From NCBI GenBank assembly GCA_046260155.1, contig JBJYXV010000077.1, positions 62,001 through 126,000 of the forward strand: a stretch of 64,000 nt of DNA. Reading direction: 5' to 3'. This DNA comes from PFL25 sp046260155. Its GTDB lineage: Bacteria > Chloroflexota > Anaerolineae > Anaerolineales > UBA4823. The position numbers were made by a program, and so were the translations under genes. Position 1 is the stretch's first letter; every line of letters begins with the position of its first letter. The notes beneath the pieces are model-generated. The model was not told the origin of the DNA and made no database searches. It worked only from the letters and a program-made list of their open reading frames with translations. Below are positions 18,161-26,313 of the stretch, piece by piece.

Positions 18161-19334
18161 CATTTCTCGTTTGGGTGGGGAGATCGCTGGAATCAGCCAG
18201 CCTGATTTGAAGATTCGCTGTATTCCGGTTTAAAAGGAAAACACCAAGTAAAAGGGCAAATCCGATTGTGGACAAGATGCCTGCCGGGATCCTGATAGAT
18301 AACAGCAGCTGATTCACCATCCCCTGGAAAATACCTGCCATACCTAATTGACCGAGCAATTCAGGTATGCTGATCAGATCGCTTAAACTGATTGGCAAGA
18401 GAGCAGCAAAGGTCCAATTCATGGTTGGAAAAATCAAGAAAGAGAAGATCAGGCTGATGATTCCAGCAGTAAAGAACGTACCTCCCCACCAGGTCATAAA
18501 ATCTCTCAGGGAACGTACCGCTAACAGGGTTAATATCAGTAATAAAGTGACCGGCAGCAGGGGAGACCAGGTGACCAGGGAATTTACCAGCCGTAAGGTT
18601 TGCAGCGTCTCAGGAATTTCAGGCGTGGGATTGTGAGCTACCTCCGAAACCCGGGTTTGTGGTTCCGGGAGAGGTAAATAGAATTGAATCTGGTCGGGAA
18701 TTTGACCAGCTGTGCTGTCCAAAAATGCTTCCACAAATGGATCGAGTTCGGAGAGGATAAAATCTGGAGGCCGGCAAAGCAGTGAATTAATCGAAGTCTC
18801 CATCCCTAATCCCGCCTGCAGGACACCAAGGAGCTGATCTACAGAGCAGGGTGGTTGTGCTTCGATGATCTGTTGGATAGCCTGAGTCCCTTCCGGTCCA
18901 GCAAGCCTCTGCTTTATATCTTCAACCGAGATTACAATAGGAGTGTTGAGAGGATCCGGAGAAACAAGCAGGATCTCGAAAACCTGATCGAGGGCTGATT
19001 CGCTCTGGGATTGCAGCCATGCGGGATCGATTAACTCCAACAAGATGGATTCCCACTCTTGTTGATCCAGGGCGATCAGTGGGACCTCCGCCTTCGAACT
19101 CGAGATGGGGCTGGATATTGTGTTTGCCAACTGTGCGGCAATCGATTCCGGAAGCCGCTGGTAGATATTTTCCCTTTGCAGGACTTGTTGGTAGAACCCG
19201 GGATCGAGCAATTTACCAATTGGGAAAAATGAAAAAATCACCCCAACCGTGGATAAGACGAACAATACTGCAAACATCCATGACAGGATCGTAATAAATA
19301 TACTGTGCTTTGCCCCGACTTGCGTGGTGTTCAA
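18156..19334 (-). CDS. Membrane protein of unknown function (four predicted helices)
   Basis: 392 residues; no family recognised. One transmembrane helix is at about 14-36, then a ~220-residue extracytoplasmic region rich in Gln, Glu, Ser and Pro with few repeats, followed by three helices at about 250-270, 280-300 and 345-365. The outer region contains two cysteines in conserved-looking contexts (EAQPPCSVDQLL and NSLLCRPPDF) that could form a disulfide. The start is a TTG with a GAGGG site 4 bases before it. A role at the cell surface is likely from topology alone. It converges with mutS. Confidence 0.7.
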   Translation of the reverse strand: MNTTQVGAKHSIFITILSWMFAVLFVLSTVGVIFSFFPIGKLLDPGFYQQVLQRENIYQRLPESIAAQLANTISSPISSSKAEVPLIALDQQEWESILLELIDPAWLQSQSESALDQVFEILLVSPDPLNTPIVISVEDIKQRLAGPEGTQAIQQIIEAQPPCSVDQLLGVLQAGLGMETSINSLLCRPPDFILSELDPFVEAFLDSTAGQIPDQIQFYLPLPEPQTRVSEVAHNPTPEIPETLQTLRLVNSLVTWSPLLPVTLLLILTLLAVRSLRDFMTWWGGTFFTAGIISLIFSFLIFPTMNWTFAALLPISLSDLISIPELLGQLGMAGIFQGMVNQLLLSIRIPAGILSTIGFALLLGVFLLNRNTANLQIRLADSSDLPTQTRND

Positions 19335-19459
19335 TCTGCCCTCGTTATTTTGAATGTTCTCGTACTTGCCAGGTTAAAAACCTGCGCAATTCTATCATTT
19401 GTATTCATCAGCGATGAACAAGATGAGAAAATTCAAATCCTTTTCAATCTTTCATTAAT

Positions 19460-19500
19460 AAACAAGCCCAGGCTGTGTATCATAATCAGCCTGGGCTATT
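19460..19500 (-). terminator. Rho-independent terminator after the VOC-family gene
   Basis: An 11-bp perfect stem AGCCCAGGCTG/CAGCCTGGGCT with a 12-base loop, followed on the minus strand by TTGTTTATT. It lies 25 bases after the VOC gene stop at 19525. Confidence 0.75.
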
Positions 19501-19524
19501 TGATGAAAGGAGTGGGATATTACT

Positions 19525-19884
19525 TCAGGCTTCAAGAACTGTGAACAATCCAACCAGATTGCCTGTTGGATCAGAGAATAGTCCGAACCAACCCATGCCT
19601 GGGATTTCGGTCTTGGGTGTGACGATCTTGCCGCCCAGAGATTCGGCTTTAGTGAGGGAAGCACCAATATCATCAGTATTTACATAAACGATAACTGTTC
19701 CAGCAGGATAATTTTCACCAAGGGGATTTAACCCTCCACCCAAACCATTCTCGGTTTCAAAAGTAGCGTAATTCATTTCCGGTATTTGGGAGACCTTCCA
19801 GCCAAACAAATCACTATAAAATTTCGCGGCGGATTCGAGATCCTGAGCTGAGAATTCGATATGAACGATATTATGGTCTGACAT
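19525..19884 (-). CDS. VOC-superfamily (glyoxalase/bleomycin-resistance-like) protein
   Basis: 119 residues, one full VOC domain. It opens with IVHIEFSAQDLESAAKFYSDLFGWKV and closes with GWFGLFSDPTGNLVGLF, the paired beta-alpha-beta modules of the fold. The potential metal ligands include the His in HIEFS and a late Glu is replaced by Val/Gly surroundings, so activity as a glyoxalase I is uncertain. A GAGGAGC site precedes the ATG, and a strong promoter (TTGACG-17-TATTAT) lies at 19934-19962. It is a single-gene unit closed by a terminator. Confidence 0.85.
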   Translation of the reverse strand: MSDHNIVHIEFSAQDLESAAKFYSDLFGWKVSQIPEMNYATFETENGLGGGLNPLGENYPAGTVIVYVNTDDIGASLTKAESLGGKIVTPKTEIPGMGWFGLFSDPTGNLVGLFTVLEA

Positions 19885-19933
19885 AGCATTGCTCCTCTGG
19901 GTTCAAGATTAAAAGGGGAATGTAATTATTCAA

Positions 19934-19962
19934 ATAATAGCACAAATGTTCTAATTCGTCAA
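19934..19962 (-). promoter_or_regulatory. Promoter of the VOC-family gene
   Basis: Minus strand: TTGACG (19957-19962), 17-base spacer, TATTAT (19934-19939). The -35 box overlaps the stop codon of the upstream TolB-like gene. Predicted leader about 43 bases. Confidence 0.75.
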
Positions 19963-20912
19963 GGGTTCGCTGGAACCGGAGACCAGGATGGGTACCAGTC
20001 ATCCGCCGGATCATTGGTCAGGTTATAAATATTGCTACCATCTGATTTCATGATAAAGATATCTTTGTTACCTTCCCGGGTGGAGACGAAGGCAATTTGG
20101 CGATCATCTGGCGACCAGCTGGGCATAGTGTCATCTGCTGGTCCATGGGTAATTTGGGTCTGGGTTGAAGTATTCAGATCAAGAATATAGATATCGCTAT
20201 CCCCATCGATATACTTGGAAAATACCAGATAGCGCCCATCATGCGACCAGGCAGGGTGGGTGTGAGACCCTGGCCCATCAGTGATTTGTTTGGTCTCCCC
20301 GGTTTGGGTATCATACAGGTATAGTTGGAAGCCGGGTAAGCGGCAGGTGGAATTGAAAACCAAATAGCGTCCATCTGGAGACCAATCTGAGCTGTACTGC
20401 TCACCAGGGAGAGTCTCGAAGAGGTCGAATACATACTGCTTGCCATCCTCCACCAGCAAAGCAACCTGGTGGTAATTGTTTGGGCAACTTCCGCGCGGGG
20501 GAAAGCGATCCGTGTAGAGTGAAAAAGTCTTTCCATCTGGATTCCAGTGCGGGGCGAATTCATCATCCAGGCTGGTCTCAGGATCCTTGATCAAGTTCGT
20601 TGGGTTCGAGCCGTCTGATCCCATAATATAAATGTCCGAGCTGCCTTCGCGCCGGGAGCGGAATGCGATCCTGCGTCCATCTGGTGACCAGTCCGGATCT
20701 GCATCGACTTCAGGGGAGTCCGTGAGTTGGGATAACGAGCTACCATCAGCCTGCAGGTAAAAAAGATCCCAATTGCCTGTCCTATCGGAGGTAAACACGA
20801 TACCGGTTCTGGGTTCTGATGGTTCTCGAGCGGTAGATGCGGCTGGACGGCTGCTGCAGCCAGCCAAAAATGAGCTAATTGCAATCGAAAGAATAAACGC
20901 AATTCGAAGCAT
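19959..20912 (-). CDS. TolB-like beta-propeller lipoprotein
   Basis: About 317 residues from the chosen start. A lipoprotein signal peptide ends in the lipobox FLAGC (Cys about residue 18), so it should be lipid-anchored outside the membrane. The rest is a repeated PD40/WD40-like unit: each blade carries SPDGRRIAFRSRREGSSDIYI-like sequence, for example DRTGNWDLFYL, SPDGRYLVFNST, SHDGRYLVFSK and SPDDRQIAFVSTREGNKDIFI, giving about six blades. Proteins of this kind resemble the TolB propeller but no Tol system is nearby; the ligand is unknown. Longer in-frame starts exist at 20948 (ATG) and 20984 (TTG); 20912 gives the most normal signal peptide. Confidence 0.82.
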   Translation of the reverse strand: MLRIAFILSIAISSFLAGCSSRPAASTAREPSEPRTGIVFTSDRTGNWDLFYLQADGSSLSQLTDSPEVDADPDWSPDGRRIAFRSRREGSSDIYIMGSDGSNPTNLIKDPETSLDDEFAPHWNPDGKTFSLYTDRFPPRGSCPNNYHQVALLVEDGKQYVFDLFETLPGEQYSSDWSPDGRYLVFNSTCRLPGFQLYLYDTQTGETKQITDGPGSHTHPAWSHDGRYLVFSKYIDGDSDIYILDLNTSTQTQITHGPADDTMPSWSPDDRQIAFVSTREGNKDIFIMKSDGSNIYNLTNDPADDWYPSWSPVPANP

Positions 20913-21090
20913 CGATGAGCTTGATATCCCAGGAATCCAATTGGTCATATATGGATTACTATCTTGGAGGATAGAAGGGTTCAATCACCGATGAAGTTTT
21001 AGATTTTGAATGAGGATTCGAGTTTAATCACTGATCAAAAGTTACTTGATCCTTGAGCTGATTTGGATTGTTCGATCCTCGCGGGATAGC

Positions 21091-21882
21091 TTAGATTGAA
21101 TTGATGAAATTGGTCACGATCTCGTTGAATTTCTTTTCCTGCTCCAAATTCAGTAAATGACCAGCTTCGGGGATGATTTCCAGCTGGGAGTTTGGGATGC
21201 CAGTGTGCATGGCTTCTGAATCGCTGATGGAAATAATCTGGTCATCCAAAGCGTGAACGATCAGAGTGGGGACATTGATCTCCCCGAGCATACCGGTTGA
21301 GTCCGGTCTCTCCATCATACCCTGCAGGGCAGATATCATGCCTTCGGGTGAAGTTTGCTCCATAATGCCAGTGACCTGCTGAACAAGTTCATGGTTTTCC
21401 CGGTATGTTTTCGGGGCCACTAGAGCCGGGAGCATACTTTCGATCACAGGATGGATTCCTTGCTGCCTGACTTTCGCAATAGCCTGCCCTCGATTTGTTT
21501 TCCCCTGGTCAGTGTCTGCCCCAGCCCGGGTAGAAGCCAGGATCAATCCTGAAAACAGGTCCGGGTGGTGGCGGTACAGGCTAAAACTTATATAACCGCC
21601 CATCGAAAAACCGCAGACGACCAGCGGTTGATCAACTTCCAGGGCTTTAATGAGTGCTGCACAATCCTCTGCGAGCAATCGCATCGGATAAGGACCAGGT
21701 GTCGAAGGTGAAAGCCCATGCCCGCGCAGATCGATGGCAATGATCCGCTGTTTTGTGGATAGGCTTTCAATCTGCGGGCGCCACATCTCTAGGTTGAGGG
21801 GGAAACCATGGATCAAGAGTAATGGTCGACCGCTTCCCCGATCTTCTACATTAAGTTGGAGGTTTCCGATCTGCATAATCAT
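21091..21882 (-). CDS. Alpha/beta-hydrolase
   Basis: 263 residues with the standard alpha/beta-hydrolase order: LLLIHGFPLNLEMWRPQ (oxyanion loop), DLRGHGLSP, the nucleophile elbow CGFSMGGYISF (Ser about residue 94), a late acidic residue in LIVHALDDQIIS and the catalytic His in EAGHLLNLE. It resembles 3-oxoadipate enol-lactonase/BioH-type enzymes; the substrate cannot be told. The ATG at 21880-21882 follows an ideal AAAGGAGG; longer in-frame sequence lacks homology and enters the upstream gene. It is last in the DfsB-LLM-hydrolase run. Confidence 0.88.
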   Translation of the reverse strand: MIMQIGNLQLNVEDRGSGRPLLLIHGFPLNLEMWRPQIESLSTKQRIIAIDLRGHGLSPSTPGPYPMRLLAEDCAALIKALEVDQPLVVCGFSMGGYISFSLYRHHPDLFSGLILASTRAGADTDQGKTNRGQAIAKVRQQGIHPVIESMLPALVAPKTYRENHELVQQVTGIMEQTSPEGMISALQGMMERPDSTGMLGEINVPTLIVHALDDQIISISDSEAMHTGIPNSQLEIIPEAGHLLNLEQEKKFNEIVTNFINSI

Positions 21883-21902
21883 GAGTGTGCCTCCTTTGAG
21901 GA

Positions 21903-22778
21903 TTAGAGGTGAGTAATATCCAGGCTTGAAGCAATTAATTTCAGGGCCTGGATATGTTCTGCGGGTCCATCCAAGCCAGCCTGCATTGTGTTGAAGGAAA
22001 TATGGGTTGCTCCTGCTTCCTGCCAGCTCATCAGCAGCTGCTCCCAATCTACCGGGTTGCCTTCCGCATAGCGAATCCTGGCCTCAATACCGAACTCGGA
22101 ACTCTTTCTGCCTGCCTGCTGGAGATAACTGCTCAGCCTGGCAATTGCGGGTTTTGCAGCTTCCGCGCTGGTATAGGTAGGCAGCCAGCCATCCGCCAAT
22201 TTGGCAGCTCTCTGGAGAACAACCTCAGCATGGCCTCCAAACCAGATGGGGATTGGCTGTTGGATGGGCAGCGGATTGATCCCCGCATCTGGAATTTGGT
22301 GCCATTGACCAGAATAATCTACCAAGGGAGTGGTCCACAGGGCTCTTAATACCTCAACTTGTTCTTCAACCCGGCGGCCGCGGGTATGAAAATTCTCTCC
22401 CAGGGCAATATACTCGGGTTTGTTCCATCCGATGCCGACTCCCAGGCGCAAACGACCCTTGGAAAGAATATCCAGGGTGGCTGCCTGCTTGGCGACTAAG
22501 GCAGTCTGGCGTTGGGGGAGGATCAAGATCCCCGTTGCAAATTCCAGCTGGCTGGTAACCGCTGCCATATAGCTAAACAGAAGAAATGGTGAATGGAATG
22601 TGGATTTGTAATCATACGGCCCATTCCAATCTTCAAAACGGTCAGGATTGACACCGATCACATGCTCATAGGTAAGTACATGAGAGAAACCCAGTTCTTC
22701 TGCGCTTTGCGCCAGATCTCGTATTGCGATTGGGTCGGTACCGAATTCTGTTTGTGGGTAAACAAAGCCAATTTTCAT
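21903..22778 (-). CDS. LLM-class F420-dependent oxidoreductase
   Basis: 291 residues, luciferase-like TIM-barrel. Typical elements: KIGFVYPQTEFGTDP at the start, LEFATGILILPQRQTALVAKQAATLDILSKGRLRLGVGIGWN (the hallmark of the F420-binding TIGR03619-like group) and PIPIWFGGHAEVVLQRAAKLADGW. It should use coenzyme F420 rather than FMN, judging from the subgroup; the substrate is unknown. Its ATG overlaps the stop of the DfsB gene by 4 bases (22775-22778), and the hydrolase gene follows 20 bases later, so these three are likely translated from one mRNA. Confidence 0.87.
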   Translation of the reverse strand: MKIGFVYPQTEFGTDPIAIRDLAQSAEELGFSHVLTYEHVIGVNPDRFEDWNGPYDYKSTFHSPFLLFSYMAAVTSQLEFATGILILPQRQTALVAKQAATLDILSKGRLRLGVGIGWNKPEYIALGENFHTRGRRVEEQVEVLRALWTTPLVDYSGQWHQIPDAGINPLPIQQPIPIWFGGHAEVVLQRAAKLADGWLPTYTSAEAAKPAIARLSSYLQQAGRKSSEFGIEARIRYAEGNPVDWEQLLMSWQEAGATHISFNTMQAGLDGPAEHIQALKLIASSLDITHL

Positions 22779-23266
22779 GCTGTTTTTCCTTTGCTCCTCA
22801 TCCAGGCATGGATATCTTCGATGTGCTCAGCCTCGTGCCCAAAGCTATCATCAGCAATCCATTTCCACAGAGGGCTGCTATCTAACCAGGGGTAATAATT
22901 CACGTCATTTAATTCCTTTTCTCCAAATCCACTAACCCTGCGAATGGTCTGCTCGCGTACTTTGAGAAAATCATCCCAGACGATATCCATTGAACGGGAG
23001 GAGCTTTGCTGGTACCAGCGTTCATTCACCTCATCTACCGTTTCTGATTTGAAATGGATGGTAGTAGGGGTTGTCCCTTGATTTGATTGCCAGAGCAGTT
23101 TAACCAGTTCAGCCTCCCAGCGGGTGAGGTGAACCAGCAAATCTTTGAGCGACCACTGTCCAACCACCCCGGGGATAAACATCTCCTGTTGGGGTATTTC
23201 TTTTAGTGTCTCGAGGAATTCTGCTCTCCCATTTGTTAATGCAGAGATAAGTTCTTCCTTTGTCAT
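22775..23266 (-). CDS. ClbS/DfsB-family four-helix bundle protein (DinB-like)
   Basis: 163 residues. The pattern TKEELISALTNGRAEFLETL, GQWSLKDLLVHLTRWEAELVKLL, a central FKSETVDEVNERWYQQ and the C-terminal DSFGHEAEHIEDIHAWM fits the DfsB/ClbS subgroup of DinB-like proteins. Conserved histidines (LVHL; GHEAEHIEDIH) could bind metal. ClbS is a colibactin self-resistance hydrolase in E. coli; most relatives are uncharacterised, so no function is asserted here. It starts 60 bases after valS1 on the same strand and overlaps the LLM oxidoreductase gene by 4 bases. Confidence 0.82.
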   Translation of the reverse strand: MTKEELISALTNGRAEFLETLKEIPQQEMFIPGVVGQWSLKDLLVHLTRWEAELVKLLWQSNQGTTPTTIHFKSETVDEVNERWYQQSSSRSMDIVWDDFLKVREQTIRRVSGFGEKELNDVNYYPWLDSSPLWKWIADDSFGHEAEHIEDIHAWMRSKGKTA

Positions 23267-23326
23267 GGTAATGTATTTCCTTTGATTTACAGATTATCTG
23301 GCATCCCTTCAAGTTCCTGTTCTGAT

Positions 23327-26059
23327 CTAACTGCTGGAATCGAGCAGTTCCAATTGGGATTTGATCTTGGTTACCATTTCCTGGTACTCTGCAAGTTTTC
23401 GCCTTTCTTTCTCAACTACTTGCTGCGGTGCCCGTTCTGCGAATGGACTGGCGAGCAATTTCTCCAACCGTTCAACCTGGCTGGTTGCCTCAGCGTAATC
23501 CTTGGCTAATCGTGCACGCTGTTCCACTGGGTCCACGATCTCAGCCAGGAGCAGGTAGGCTTCAATTGGACCCACAACCAGGGCAATATATCCATCTGGT
23601 TTTTCGGACAGTTGCTCGCTGATGGTCAATTTTTGAGCATCAAGCCGGGCAAGTGAGGCGAGCGTCCCCGCTTGTTGTTGGAGGATATTGGAATAATCTC
23701 CACCTGCCAGGATGGCTGGGATCTTGATTTTCGGATCGATGTTCTTCTCAGAACGCAGATTGCGGATCGAGCGAACCAGATCCATGATCAATGTGAAATC
23801 GGAGATTGCATCGGCTTCCCACGGACTTTCCGGAGATGGTTCAGGCCAATGGGCGATAATCAAGGCAGGTTCCCAATCAGGTGCATGCAGGGTTGAAATA
23901 GGTTGGGCTAACTCTCCAAGTGCGGTTTTAAGCCGGCCCCAGATCTCTTCTGTTACGAAGGGCGTGAATGGATGCAGCAGGCGCAGACAGGTATCCATGA
24001 TGTTCACCAGGTTCCTGGCAGTAGAAAATGCAACCCGATTACCCTGTGAGAGCTGCAACTTAGCGATTTCCAGATACCAATCTGCAAATTCATTCCAGAA
24101 GAACTCGTAGATCTGCCTGCCTGCTTCTCCATACTGGTAATTCTGAAAAAGACGTTCTACATCCCTGACCAATGCGGACAGGCGAGCTTCTATCCACCTG
24201 TCTGCCAGGGATGGTAAAGGTTCGGTCTCCTGCGGCGGGAGTTGCAGGTCCTTCACCTGTTCAAGTGCGCTGAGGACAAACCGGGCAGCATTCCAAATCT
24301 TGTTCGCAAAGTTGCGGTTGGCTTCTACCTTTTTCAAGCTGAGATTGGTATCGTTGCCAGGTGTGGATCCGACGAGCAGGGTGAACCTTAGAGCATCCGT
24401 TCCCAGGTCATCCATGACAATCAGAGGATCGATCACGTTTCCGTAGGTCTTACTCATCTTGCGTCCATCCTCATCGCGGATCAAACCATGCAGGTATACG
24501 GTGTGGAACGGCACCTGCCCGGTGAACTCAAGACCATCCATGATCATGCGTGCCACCCAAAAGAAAAGAATATCGTAGCCGGTCTCCATCACGGAAGTAG
24601 GATAGAAATATTTATATTCGGGGGTTTCTTCCGGCCAACCCAGGGTGGAGAACGGCCAAAGGCCGGATGAGAACCAGGTGTCGAGCACATCTGGATCCTG
24701 CGCCAAATCTTCACTGTTGCAGCTCGGGCAATGCGTTGGATCCTCCCGTGAGACGATTACTTCCTGGCATGCCTGGCAGGTCCAAACCGGGATGCGATGC
24801 CCCCACCATAATTGCCGGGAGATGCACCAGTCCTGAATGTTTTCGAGCCAGTTGTCATAAACTTTTTTGAAGCGCTCCGGGATGATTTGAATGCGACCTC
24901 GGTTGACGGCCTCAAGGGCAGGTTCAGCGAGAGGTTGCATGCGAACAAACCACTGGGTGGAGATCATCGGTTCGATGATCTCGCCGCCGCGCTGTGAACG
25001 GGGGATGTTGATCATGTAGGGCTCTTCTTTGATCACCAGGTTCGCAGCCCGCATGTCCTCCCAAAGATTCGTGCGTGCATCAAATCGATCTTGACCGGCG
25101 TAGGGACCTCCATGCTGGTTTACCCGCGCTGATTCGTCTAAGACAGAGATAATTGCCAGGCCGTGTTTCTCTCCAATTTCATAATCGTTTGGATCATGTC
25201 CGGGTGTGATCTTCAGGGCGCCTGTACCGAACTCAACGTCCACGTAATCATCAGCAATGACGGGAATCTTCCTGCCAAGGATGGGCACAAGGACCTCTCT
25301 ACCAATAAATTTTTGGTAGCGTTCATCATCCGGGTGAACCGCCAACCCTGTATCTCCCAGGATAGTCTCCGGGCGAGTGGTTGCGACAGGGATAAATTCT
25401 CCCTGACCATCGGCGAGCATGTATTTGAAATAGTAAAGCTTGCCCGGTTCTTCGGAATATTCCACCTCCAGATCTGAAACTGCGGTTCTGAGTCCAGGCG
25501 ACCAGTTGATCAGGCGGGGACCGCGATAGATCAGACCTTTCTCGTACAAATGGACAAAAGCTTCCCGGACGGCTCTGGAAAGCCCTTCATCAAAGGTAAA
25601 GCGTTCTCGATCCCAATCGCAAGAGGCACCCAGTCGGCGGATTTGGCGGGTGATGATGCCGCCGTATTTTTCTTTCCATTCCCAGGTGCGCTTCAGAAAC
25701 TCTTCCCGGCCGATTTGTTCGCGAGTCAAGCCTTCATTCGCCAGTGATTTTTCGACCTGCAGCTGGGTGGCTATACCAGCATGATCAGTTCCCGGGACCC
25801 ATAAGGCAGGAATGCCTTTCATCCGCTGATAACGGATCATCAGGTCCTCCATAGATACGAACATGGCGTGCCCCAGGTGCAGTTCTCCAGTAACGTTTGG
25901 AGGCGGGATGGAGATCACGAAAGGTTTGATTTGAGGGTCAAATCCGGGTTGGTTCGGATCATTGCTGGGTTTAAAATAGCCTTCGGCTTCCCACCAACCA
26001 TAGATTTTATCTTCTGTGGTTTTGAAATCATAAGTTTTTGGTAATTTAAATGCATCCAT
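23327..26059 (-). CDS. valS: Valyl-tRNA synthetase, bacterial type
   Basis: 910 residues, full-length class I ValRS. The HIGH motif is LHLGHAMF (near residue 60), the KMSKS loop is KMSKTYGNVIDP (near 535). The CP1 editing domain with VATTRPETILGDTGLAVHP and the C-terminal coiled coil (ARLAKDYAEATSQVERLEKLL onward) of bacterial enzymes are both present. It charges tRNA-Val and hydrolyses mischarged Thr-tRNA-Val. A GGAGAGA site precedes the ATG. No T-box is visible in the 254 bases before it. A second, different ValRS gene lies directly upstream on the same strand. Expression could be from its own promoter or by read-through. Confidence 0.97.
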   Translation of the reverse strand: MDAFKLPKTYDFKTTEDKIYGWWEAEGYFKPSNDPNQPGFDPQIKPFVISIPPPNVTGELHLGHAMFVSMEDLMIRYQRMKGIPALWVPGTDHAGIATQLQVEKSLANEGLTREQIGREEFLKRTWEWKEKYGGIITRQIRRLGASCDWDRERFTFDEGLSRAVREAFVHLYEKGLIYRGPRLINWSPGLRTAVSDLEVEYSEEPGKLYYFKYMLADGQGEFIPVATTRPETILGDTGLAVHPDDERYQKFIGREVLVPILGRKIPVIADDYVDVEFGTGALKITPGHDPNDYEIGEKHGLAIISVLDESARVNQHGGPYAGQDRFDARTNLWEDMRAANLVIKEEPYMINIPRSQRGGEIIEPMISTQWFVRMQPLAEPALEAVNRGRIQIIPERFKKVYDNWLENIQDWCISRQLWWGHRIPVWTCQACQEVIVSREDPTHCPSCNSEDLAQDPDVLDTWFSSGLWPFSTLGWPEETPEYKYFYPTSVMETGYDILFFWVARMIMDGLEFTGQVPFHTVYLHGLIRDEDGRKMSKTYGNVIDPLIVMDDLGTDALRFTLLVGSTPGNDTNLSLKKVEANRNFANKIWNAARFVLSALEQVKDLQLPPQETEPLPSLADRWIEARLSALVRDVERLFQNYQYGEAGRQIYEFFWNEFADWYLEIAKLQLSQGNRVAFSTARNLVNIMDTCLRLLHPFTPFVTEEIWGRLKTALGELAQPISTLHAPDWEPALIIAHWPEPSPESPWEADAISDFTLIMDLVRSIRNLRSEKNIDPKIKIPAILAGGDYSNILQQQAGTLASLARLDAQKLTISEQLSEKPDGYIALVVGPIEAYLLLAEIVDPVEQRARLAKDYAEATSQVERLEKLLASPFAERAPQQVVEKERRKLAEYQEMVTKIKSQLELLDSSS

Positions 26060-26313
26060 CTTCTCTCTCCAAAGTAAGTCTTGCTTCCTGGGGGTATTTT
26101 TTATTATTGGTAATAACCTTACGCTTATTTCTCATTTGTAAATTATGCATATTTATCAATGTGATTATTCCGATCAAGCCTGCCCGTGGTTTTCTGCAAT
26201 GAGTTCAGATCATAAAAAATCCATCCAGTCTTCCATAATAACAGAGATCAAACTGCAATCTTTCGCAGGAAGTATCGAATGCTTTATCAAGGAAATGTGC
26301 AAGTATAAGCCAA

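Noticed and set aside
26060..26313. A second T-box before the bacterial-type valS
   Set aside because: No GGTGGTACC-type motif, specifier stem or terminator was found in the 254-base gap.
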